DNA from: Nonomuraea sediminis
GTDB lineage: Bacteria; Actinomycetota; Actinomycetes; Streptosporangiales; Streptosporangiaceae
Length of the DNA stretch: 64,000 bases
Assembly (NCBI RefSeq): GCF_018531495.1
Contig: NZ_JAHDTI010000002.1
Coordinates: 682,001-746,000 of the forward strand
Direction: 5' to 3'
Shown: in pieces, positions 58,119 to 64,000 of the stretch
Numbering within the stretch: the stretch's first letter is position 1
Layout of the letters: each line of letters begins with the position of its first letter
Position numbers and translations under genes: made by a program
The notes under the pieces: generated by a model
The model's database searches: none
The model's input: only the letters and a program-made list of their open reading frames with translations
Told to the model about the DNA's origin: nothing

Positions 58119-59132
58119 ATGCCAGCACGCCGGGCCCGCGGAGTGAGCATCGAGGACGTCGCCCGCGCGGCCGGTGTGTCCCGGCAGACCGTCTCCAACG
58201 CACTCAGGGCTCCGCACCGGCTGCGGGCCGAGACGCTGGAGCGGGTGACGGCGCTGATCGAGGAGATGGGCTACCAGCCCGACCAGTCGGCGAGCAGCCT
58301 GCGCTCGGGGACCAGGAAGGTGTTCGCCTACACCACGCCGGAGACCGACCCGGCCAACCCGAACGCCCTGATGAGCGGCTTCCTGGAGGCGCTGGTGTCG
58401 GCGGCGGGCGCGGCCGGCTACCGGATACTGCTGGTGCGGCCGCGCCCTGGGCAGGAGGCGGTGCGCGCGCTCGAGGAGGTCATCGCGGCGCGGACGGCCG
58501 ACGCCTTCCTGCTGTCGGACGTGCTCGAGGGCGACGCCCGGGTGCGGTTCCTGAGCGAGGTGGGCTTCCCGTTCGTGGTGTTCGGCCGGACCGAGCCCGA
58601 GCTGCCGCAGTCGTGGGTGGACGTCGACTCGGTGCAGGCGATGATCGACGTGGTCGGGATGCTGGCCGAGCGCGGGCACCGGCGGCTGGCCTTCCTGGGC
58701 ATGTCGGCGGATCTGCCCTGGCTGCGCCACCGCGCCGAGGGTTTCCGCACCGGGGTGCGCCGCTTCTCCCTGGTGGCCCACGAGGCCACCGCCGAGCAAC
58801 CGGACGAGGTCATCGACGTGGCGCAGACGCTGCTGCGGCGCCGGCCGCGGCCGACGGCGCTGGTTTTGGTGGACGACTGGCTGGCGCCGGGCGTCTACGC
58901 GGCCGCCCAGGCCGAGGGACTGACCGTCGGCACCGATCTTGCTGTGACCGGTTTCAACGACATGCCCTATGCCCGGCTCCTGCAGCCGCCGCTGACCACG
59001 GTGCGGCTGCCGCTGCGGCGCCTGGCCGACGCCCTGGTCAGCCGCCTGCTGCAGCTCATCGAGGAGCAGGTGCGGCCCGAGGCCGGGCTGTTGCTGCCTG
59101 CGGAGCCGGTCGTCCGGGCGAGTGTCTCCTAA
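58119..59132 (+). CDS. LacI-family transcriptional regulator
   Basis: A 337-residue LacI-type regulator. Residues 9-30 hold the helix-turn-helix (SIEDVARAAGVSRQTVSNAL), followed by the hinge helix (PDQSASSLRSG). The effector domain covers residues 65-335 (FAYTTPETDPANPNALMSGF, AVTGFNDMPYARLLQPPLTT). GAGGAGAG precedes the ATG, 2 nt after the GH36 stop. Located inside the operon it is expected to regulate, responding to the imported sugar or its product. The TGAACGTTCA palindromes at the operon head are candidate sites. Confidence 0.93.
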   Translation: MPARRARGVSIEDVARAAGVSRQTVSNALRAPHRLRAETLERVTALIEEMGYQPDQSASSLRSGTRKVFAYTTPETDPANPNALMSGFLEALVSAAGAAGYRILLVRPRPGQEAVRALEEVIAARTADAFLLSDVLEGDARVRFLSEVGFPFVVFGRTEPELPQSWVDVDSVQAMIDVVGMLAERGHRRLAFLGMSADLPWLRHRAEGFRTGVRRFSLVAHEATAEQPDEVIDVAQTLLRRRPRPTALVLVDDWLAPGVYAAAQAEGLTVGTDLAVTGFNDMPYARLLQPPLTTVRLPLRRLADALVSRLLQLIEEQVRPEAGLLLPAEPVVRASVS

Positions 59133-59146
59133 GGATTTGATCGTTC

Positions 59147-60427
59147 ATGCAGCTGACTTCCTCCTCTCCCGAGCTCGTGGAGATGTTCGACTGGGCCTGC
59201 CGCAAGGCGCTGAGCTGGGCGCACGAAGGCGGCAGCGTCGGCCCGGTCGACGTCGACGAGTACACGCCCGGCGGCACGGGCACCGGCGTGTACCTGCCGT
59301 CGTACTGGGCCGGTTACGCCCACCGCAGCGGGTTCTACTCCCGCGACTTCGTCCACCAGCTCACCGGTGCCCACCTGCTCGGCCTCGACGAGGCCAACCT
59401 GGCCATGCTGCGGTGCTTCGCCGCCTCGGCCACGCCCGAGCACGGGCACTACCCGGTCTGGGCGTTCAACTTCGACGGCTCCTACCTGGCCATCGACTAC
59501 CACGGTCCCGACCGGTTCGTCAGGGAGATCCCCGCGGTCTTCGAACTGGTGGAGGCCGCCGAGACGGCCTACCGGTGGACCGGTGACACCCACTATGTGA
59601 GTGACCCGGTCCTGCGCGCCTTCTACCTGAACACCACGGGCCCCTTCGCGGACACCGCGCGGGGCACGGGCGGCGGCATCTTCGACGGGGTCGCCACCTA
59701 CAACGAGCTCAGTGGCGAGCCCCTGGCCGAGGCGGGCGACACGCTGGCCACCCGCTATCAGGCCTACCTGGCGATGGCGGGACTGGGCCATGAGCCGTTC
59801 GCGCGTAAGGCCGCCGACCTCAAGCGGCACTTCAACCAGGTGTGGAGCGGCACGGGCAGCGGCCAGGACATGGTCAGGGGCTACACCGTGGACGGCCGCG
59901 CCGTCACCGGCTGGGGCGGCGAGAACAGCGTGTTCATGCCGCTGAAGAACCTCATCGACGCCGGGCCGCGCAACGAGAGCTACCTCGACCTCGTCGACGC
60001 CCACGGCCGCGCCGACAACATCGAGGCGATCACCTACCTGCCCGACGTCTTCTTCCGCCACGGCCGGCCCGACACCGCCTGGAAGTGGATGCGGGAGATC
60101 TTCGCCGCCCGCGACGTCCCGCACGTCGCGGGCGGGCTCAACGGCGACTACCCGGAGGTCTCCTTCACGCTGGTCAGCCAGATCGTGGCCGGCATGCTCG
60201 GGATACGGCCGGACGCACCGCACGGGGCCGTCGAGATCAACCCCAAGCTGCCGGTCGGCGTCGACTGGCTGGAGGTCCGCGGGATCCCCGTCGGGCGCGG
60301 CCGCATCGCCGTACGGCACGAACACGGCACGACCACCCTGACCAACCTGTCCACCGACGTCACCTACACCTGGTACGGCGAGCCGCTCGCCCCCGGGGCG
60401 GTCAAAACACTGTCACGGACCGAGTGA
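59147..60427 (+). CDS. Putative glycosidase with (alpha/alpha)6-barrel
   Basis: A 426-residue cytosolic protein. The alternating helical pattern and aromatic/acidic blocks (YLPSYWAGYAHRSGFYSRDF, YPVWAFNFDGSYLAIDYHG, GGIFDGVATYNEL, GWGGENSVFMPLKNL) resemble six-hairpin glycosidases. The final beta segment (VEINPKLPVGVDWLEVRGIP, GRIAVRHEHGTTTLTNL) is the capping domain usual in those enzymes. A specific GH family cannot be assigned. AAGGA lies 11 nt before the ATG, 14 nt after the LacI stop, so it is the last gene of the operon. It probably acts on the same oligosaccharide as the GH36 enzyme. Confidence 0.75.
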   Translation: MQLTSSSPELVEMFDWACRKALSWAHEGGSVGPVDVDEYTPGGTGTGVYLPSYWAGYAHRSGFYSRDFVHQLTGAHLLGLDEANLAMLRCFAASATPEHGHYPVWAFNFDGSYLAIDYHGPDRFVREIPAVFELVEAAETAYRWTGDTHYVSDPVLRAFYLNTTGPFADTARGTGGGIFDGVATYNELSGEPLAEAGDTLATRYQAYLAMAGLGHEPFARKAADLKRHFNQVWSGTGSGQDMVRGYTVDGRAVTGWGGENSVFMPLKNLIDAGPRNESYLDLVDAHGRADNIEAITYLPDVFFRHGRPDTAWKWMREIFAARDVPHVAGGLNGDYPEVSFTLVSQIVAGMLGIRPDAPHGAVEINPKLPVGVDWLEVRGIPVGRGRIAVRHEHGTTTLTNLSTDVTYTWYGEPLAPGAVKTLSRTE

Positions 60428-60512
60428 TCCGGGCGGCGGGTCCTAACGTCGCCGTCATCATGCTTGTACTACGGTCCGACGAACTCCGCCGGATTCAGTA
60501 GAGACTTGTCTG

Positions 60513-60956
60513 GTGAGCAGGGAGAGCAGGCCGCCGGTTTCGAGTGCCTCGATCGTGGTGTTGACGTTGGCGCGGCGGGTCGAGGCCGAGTTGAACGCGG
60601 CGTTGGCGCCGTTGGATCTCACCGTCAGCAAGCTCGGGCTGCTCGGGCACATCGCGAGCGTGTCCGGGGCGTCCTTCAGCGACCTGGCCCGGATGTCGGG
60701 GATCACCGTGCAGACCGTGCATGCCGCGGTGAAAGGGCTGGTGAAGGCGGGGCTCGTGCGTGATCTGACCGCGCGGGCCGGGTCGGCGTCGGCGATCGAG
60801 ATCACGGATGACGGGGCTCGGCTGCTCCAGGCGGCTCAGGAGGTCGTGACGGGGGTTGACGAGCGGCTCTTCGGGGCGGAGGCGGATCCGATCCAGCGGC
60901 GATTGGGGGAGGCAGTGCTGACAGCTTTCCGCGAGATGCTCGACTCGAAGGCCTGA
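60513..60956 (+). CDS. MarR-family transcriptional regulator
   Basis: A 147-residue MarR-type winged-helix protein: ASIVVLTLARRVEAELNAAL (dimer helix), LDLTVSKLGLLGHIASVSGA, recognition helix MSGITVQTVHAAVKGLVKAG, wing LVRDLTARAGSASAIEITDD and a C-terminal dimer helix. GTG 60513 is the only reasonable start and lacks a strong ribosome-binding site. It is followed at 62 nt by two small membrane-protein genes on the same strand, which it may control. Confidence 0.9.
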   Translation: MSRESRPPVSSASIVVLTLARRVEAELNAALAPLDLTVSKLGLLGHIASVSGASFSDLARMSGITVQTVHAAVKGLVKAGLVRDLTARAGSASAIEITDDGARLLQAAQEVVTGVDERLFGAEADPIQRRLGEAVLTAFREMLDSKA

Positions 60957-61017
60957 CCTTCAGGGCGGCTGAAGCTTTCGCTAGGCTTCAGGCATCCTGA
61001 AGGTCGGAGGAGATCCT

Positions 61018-61455
61018 ATGGATCATGTCCTGCTGTCGGTGCATGTGATCGCCGGCATCGTGTTCGTCGGCGGCTCGGCCGTCGCGACCAGCCTGTTCCC
61101 CCGGTACGCGCCGGTCGCCGCCGCCGATGGCGCGGGTGAGCGGAGTGCGGCCGTCGCGGGCGTGCTGCATCGCATCACCCGTGGGTACACGGCGCTCGGG
61201 CTGATCGTTCCGGTGGTCGGGATCGTGCTGGCGTTCGTCCAGGGGCGGATGGGCGAGGCGTGGGTGACCGTGTCGATGGTGCTCACCGCGGTGGCCGGGG
61301 TGCTGCTGGCCACGCAGATCTATCCGCGCCAGCGGGAGGCGCTCGCGACACCGGGCGACGCGGCGAAGCTGCGCACGCTGTCCATGCTCGCGGGGTTCTA
61401 CAACCTGGTGTGGGCGGTCATCGTCGTGCTCATGATCGTGAAGCCGGGGGCGTGA
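61018..61455 (+). CDS. DUF2269-like integral membrane protein
   Basis: A 145-residue protein with four hydrophobic helices (about residues 4-23, 53-74, 79-99 and 119-140). It carries a His in the first helix (SVHVIAGIVFVGGSAVAT), as in DUF2269-type membrane proteins, and an internal IYPRQREAL loop. Function unknown. GGAGGAGATC lies just before the ATG. Its stop overlaps the next start (TGATG), so the two are translated together. Confidence 0.75.
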   Translation: MDHVLLSVHVIAGIVFVGGSAVATSLFPRYAPVAAADGAGERSAAVAGVLHRITRGYTALGLIVPVVGIVLAFVQGRMGEAWVTVSMVLTAVAGVLLATQIYPRQREALATPGDAAKLRTLSMLAGFYNLVWAVIVVLMIVKPGA

Positions 61456-61703
61456 TGCGCGTACTGAGAATCGCGGCGGCCTTCGAGGCGCTGTCCCTCG
61501 TGGTCCTGCTGGTCAACCTGTTCACCGTGCACGCCAAGCCGGTCAGCAGTCTGGTCGGGTCCCTGCACGGCATGTCCTACGTCGCGGTGATCGCGGCGGC
61601 GTCGATGACGTCGGCCGTCGCCGGGGTCAGGTGGCTGGCCTGGATCCCCGGTATCGGCGGGGCTCTCGCGTTGCGACGGCTCAGGTCGGCGAACGAGACG
61701 TAG
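61455..61703 (+). CDS. DUF3817-like small membrane protein
   Basis: An 82-residue protein with three short hydrophobic segments: RIAAAFEALSLVVLLVNLFT at the start, VGSLHGMSYVAVIAAASMTS with the His-Gly in helix two, and WLAWIPGIGGALALRRL. Pattern and size match the shorter DUF3817-type proteins. ATG 61455 overlaps the stop of the previous gene by one base, giving translational coupling. Function unknown. The ECF41-type promoter of the next gene begins 16 nt after its stop. Confidence 0.72.
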   Translation: MRVLRIAAAFEALSLVVLLVNLFTVHAKPVSSLVGSLHGMSYVAVIAAASMTSAVAGVRWLAWIPGIGGALALRRLRSANET

Positions 61704-61719
61704 GTCACAGAAAGAGCCC

Positions 61720-61746
61720 TGTCACAATGCGCCGCGCGGTTCCGTC
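61720..61746 (+). promoter_or_regulatory. ECF41-type promoter of the AhpD-like gene
   Basis: TGTCACA (61720-61726), exactly 16 nt, then CGTC (61743-61746): a complete match to the ECF41 target promoter, 36 nt before the AhpD-like ATG. The ECF41 sigma factor at 49554-50477 is the obvious candidate to use it. Confidence 0.85.
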
Positions 61747-61782
61747 AGAAAGATGAAACCGCAGGTAAGCAAGGAGATCACG

Positions 61783-62256
61783 ATGGACGCACGGCTCAAC
61801 TTCTACGGCAACGGCGTCGCGGCCAAGTTCGCGAAGTACATCAACTCCGCGGGCAAGGTCGTGGCCGACTCGACGCTGCCGGCCGCCACGCAGGAGCTGG
61901 TGAAGATCCGGGCCAGCCAGATCAACGCCTGTGCGATGTGCACCGACATGCACACCAAGGACGCGGCGCACGCGGGCGAGACCCAGACTCGGCTGAACCT
62001 GATCGCCGCCTGGCGCGAGTCGACGGTCTTCACCGATGCCGAGCGGGCCGCGCTCGAACTCACCGAGGAGGGCACCCGCATCGCTGACGCCGCCGGCGGT
62101 GTCAGCGACGAAACCTGGGCGAAGGCCGCCAAGCACTACGACGAGGACCAGCTCGCCGCCCTGGTGTCACTGATCGCCCTGATCAACGCCTATAACCGCA
62201 TGAACGTGATCATCCAGCAGCCCGCCGGCGACTACCAGCCCGGCCAGTGGAGCTGA
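61783..62256 (+). CDS. AhpD/carboxymuconolactone-decarboxylase-like protein (ECF41 target)
   Basis: A 157-residue CMD/AhpD-family protein with the complete redox relay: Cys50, Cys53 and His57 in QINACAMCTDMH. These proteins act as thiol-based peroxide reductases or related redox enzymes. ATG 61783 is chosen because AAGGAG (61771-61776) sits 6 nt upstream; the ATG at 61753 lies too close to the promoter. CMD-family genes are the most typical members of ECF41 'COE' targets. Here the gene is about 11 kb from the sigma gene but carries a perfect ECF41 promoter. Confidence 0.9.
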   Translation: MDARLNFYGNGVAAKFAKYINSAGKVVADSTLPAATQELVKIRASQINACAMCTDMHTKDAAHAGETQTRLNLIAAWRESTVFTDAERAALELTEEGTRIADAAGGVSDETWAKAAKHYDEDQLAALVSLIALINAYNRMNVIIQQPAGDYQPGQWS

Positions 62257-62270
62257 CCAACCCCAACCCC

Positions 62271-62440
62271 CGAAGCACCGTAGCGGCGGCGCCCGTCCCC
62301 GACCCGCCGCCCCTCAGCCCGAAGTACGGCGGGCACGCAACTGGGCCTAACCCTGCCTCCCGAAGCGCCGTAGCGGCGGGCAACCGTCCCCGACTCGCCG
62401 CCGGCGCCGGTCACAGGCCCTCAACCGAAGTACGGCGGGC
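62271..62440. repeat. Imperfect intergenic tandem repeat
   Basis: Two related blocks (62271-62334 and 62361-62440) share CGAAGCxCCGTAGCGGCGG, CCGTCCCCGACxCGCCG and the exact 16-mer CCGAAGTACGGCGGGC (62319-62334, 62425-62440). They fill the gap between two convergent genes and can form GC-rich hairpins. Probably a repetitive terminator-like element. Confidence 0.55.
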
Positions 62441-62476
62441 GGCCGGTGGGGCGGCTTGCCGTACAGAAGCAAGAAG

Positions 62477-63337
62477 TCAGGCGAGGGTGGCGGTGAGGGT
62501 TTGGTGGCCTATCTGGGCGATCAGGGGGTGGTCGGAGGAGTGGGACAGGAAGGCGAGGGAGAGGGCGAGGGCCCAGCCTCGGGCGCGGGTCCAGGTGTGG
62601 GGGTCCGCTTTGTAGGTTGTGCGGAAGGTGTCGTGGTGGTCCGGGGGTAGGAGCATCCAGGCGACCGACAGGTCCGTGGCCGGGTCGCCGGCGGTGAGGT
62701 CGCCGAAGTCGATGATGCCGGTGATCCGGGCGTCGTTGACGAGGATGTTGGCGGGGTGGAGGTCGCCGTGGAGCCAGACGGGTGGGCCCGGCCAGCGGGG
62801 GGCGGCCAGGGCGGCGTCCCGGACGCGGCGCACGGCGGGGGTGTCGACGAGGTCGCCGAGGGTGTGCAGGTTCTTGGTGTCCACGTCGCTGCGGGCCGCC
62901 AGGGGGATGCCGCGGAACGGGTTGGCGGGGGCATCAGGGGCGGCGGGGGTGTGGAGAGCGCGCAGGAAGGTGGCCAGGGTTCGGGCGGCGTCGTCCCAGG
63001 CGGGCGGGTTGTGCCAGGCGATCCGGCCGGGTAGCAGGGAGACGACGCTCCACGGCCACGGATAGCCGAGTGCGGGACGACCGATCCGGGTGGGAGCCGG
63101 GATCGGCAGCGGCAGGTGCGGCGCGAGCTGCGGTAGCCACTGCTGCTCGTTGGCCAGCAGTCTCGCTGCCACCTCGCGTCGCGGCAGCCGTACGGCCAGC
63201 GAGGGCCCCAGCCGGAACATGACGTTGTCCCACCCGTTGGCCAGCGGCTCGATCGCCAGATCGGCCAGATCGGGATGCTGGTCGGCGAGCAGCCGCCTGA
63301 CCAGGTCGGCGGTGACGTCCACTTCGGCGGCGGGCAT
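62477..63337 (-). CDS. Aminoglycoside-phosphotransferase-like kinase (APH family), paralogue
   Basis: A 286-residue kinase-fold protein: WDNVMFRLGPSLAVRLPRRE in the N-lobe, the catalytic loop VWLHGDLHPANILVNDARIT, and IIDFGDLTAGDPATDLSVAW with the metal-binding Asp. It is clearly related along its whole length to the kinase at 11599-12504 (shared WLPxLAPHLPLPIPxP, DLHPAN, DFGDLxAGDPAxDL). ATG 63337 is chosen to match that paralogue's start; ATG 63379 would add 14 residues. Substrate unknown. It is divergent from the serine hydrolase at 63446 and convergent with the AhpD-like gene. Confidence 0.87.
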   Translation of the reverse strand: MPAAEVDVTADLVRRLLADQHPDLADLAIEPLANGWDNVMFRLGPSLAVRLPRREVAARLLANEQQWLPQLAPHLPLPIPAPTRIGRPALGYPWPWSVVSLLPGRIAWHNPPAWDDAARTLATFLRALHTPAAPDAPANPFRGIPLAARSDVDTKNLHTLGDLVDTPAVRRVRDAALAAPRWPGPPVWLHGDLHPANILVNDARITGIIDFGDLTAGDPATDLSVAWMLLPPDHHDTFRTTYKADPHTWTRARGWALALSLAFLSHSSDHPLIAQIGHQTLTATLA

Positions 63338-63445
63338 CGGGTTGGGAGCCACCTGGCGACCATATACGCGTAACAGCACGGCATCAGCACCGTGACAGCG
63401 GGCGCGAGCATCGTTGGGGACATCCGAGAAGGAAGGAACAAGGGG

Positions 63446-64000
63446 ATGTCACACGAGAAGCTTGCTGAGTTCATCCGGGCCGCCGCTGAGGAGTTCGGCA
63501 TTCCGGGGGCCGCTGTCGGCGTGTGGGTGGGGGGCGAGGAGATCTATGCCTGCCACGGCGTGACGAGCATCGAGAACCCGCTGGCCGTCGACGAGAACAC
63601 GCTCTTCCAGCTCGCCTCGATCACCAAGACGTACACGGCGACCGCGCTGATGCGCCTGGTCGAAGCGGGCAAGGTCGAGCTGGACGCGCCGGTGCGCCGG
63701 TACGTGCCCGAGTTCCCGCTGGACGACGAGCAGGTGACCGTGGGACGGCTGCTCAACCACACCGCGGGCCTGGACTGGGCGGTCATCGTGGACACCGGCG
63801 AGGGCGACGACGCGCTGGCCGCCTACGTGAGGAAGATGGGGGAGCTCATCGCGCCGCCCGGGACCCGCGCTTCCTACAGCCAGGCGGGCTACAACCTGGT
63901 GGGGCGGGTCATCGAGAACGTCACCGGCCTGCCGTACGAGAAGGCCGTGGCCGAGCTGGTGCTCGGGCCGGCGGGGCTGGAGAACAGCTTCTTCGCGGCC
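63446..64000 (+). CDS. Beta-lactamase-fold serine hydrolase, partial
   Basis: The 185 visible residues form the N-terminal part of a class C beta-lactamase/DD-peptidase-like hydrolase (beta-lactamase family PF00144). The catalytic SxxK reads LASITKTYT, the second motif is YSQAGYN (Tyr-x-Asn position), and GRLLNHTAGLDW is typical of the family. No signal peptide is visible, so it is likely cytosolic or an esterase-type member. GGAAGGAACAAGGGG precedes the ATG. The C-terminal half, including the third motif, lies beyond the window. Confidence 0.9.
   Translation, partial: MSHEKLAEFIRAAAEEFGIPGAAVGVWVGGEEIYACHGVTSIENPLAVDENTLFQLASITKTYTATALMRLVEAGKVELDAPVRRYVPEFPLDDEQVTVGRLLNHTAGLDWAVIVDTGEGDDALAAYVRKMGELIAPPGTRASYSQAGYNLVGRVIENVTGLPYEKAVAELVLGPAGLENSFFAA

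Overview
The window is about 70% G+C with strongly GC3-biased codons and high-GC Gram-positive gene families: DrrA-type ABC ATPase, ECF41 sigma factor, NB-ARC/TPR regulator, DUF1707, and sugar ABC importers without their own ATPase. This fits a filamentous actinomycete, most likely near Streptosporangiales (Nonomuraea-like). That placement is inferred from gene content and composition only. No rRNA, tRNA, CRISPR array, transposase or integrase was found.

Layout. 1-2.9 kb: a minus-strand unit (membrane protein, DUF4097 protein, ABC ATPase cut by the window edge), divergent from a small membrane protein. 2.9-11.5 kb: an amino-sugar uptake cluster with a cytosolic GH20 hexosaminidase, a secreted GH20 fused to a lectin-like propeller, two ABC permeases, a Tat/lipoprotein binding protein and a SIS-domain protein. 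It diverges from an RpiR regulator across repeated operator-like sites. 11.6-13.9 kb: an aminoglycoside-phosphotransferase-like kinase, a SnoaL-like protein, a DksA/TraR zinc-finger protein and a truncated ADP-ribosylglycohydrolase.

14.1-27.6 kb is the most unusual part. A 3680-residue Tc-toxin A subunit carries more than 20 hemopexin repeats. Seven bases after its stop begins a 792-residue protein with an Arg-Ser-rich N-terminus, two basic clusters resembling eukaryotic nuclear-localisation signals, and a cytidine-deaminase-like core (HAE plus CxxC, closest by motif to OTT_1508-like deaminases). No TcB or TcC gene is present. The likely reading is an injection toxin with a stand-alone, nucleus-directed deaminase cargo.

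27.6-52 kb is mostly regulators and small enzymes: a WGR/propeller protein, LysR, TetR with an NmrA-like reductase, an XRE-NB-ARC-TPR protein, an AhpD-like protein, a DHA2 efflux pump convergent with a two-component system, a lipoprotein, an SMI1/KNR4 protein, a hydrolase with a divergent ArsR-like regulator, and a MarR/GbsR regulator fused in operon to a 28-residue-repeat protein next to a perfect 38-bp palindrome. A run of NAD(P)-dependent oxidoreductases follows, then an ECF41 sigma factor with its epimerase-like partner. A perfect match to the ECF41 promoter (TGTCACA-N16-CGTC) precedes the sigma operon, and a second one precedes the AhpD-like gene at 61.8 kb.

52-60.4 kb: a second sugar cluster (class V aminotransferase, ABC binding protein and two permeases, GH36 alpha-galactosidase, LacI regulator, (alpha/alpha)6-type glycosidase) with repeated TGAACGTTCA palindromes at its head. 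60.5-64 kb: a MarR regulator, two small membrane proteins, the ECF41-target AhpD-like gene, a second kinase paralogous to the one at 11.6 kb, and a beta-lactamase-fold serine hydrolase cut by the window end.
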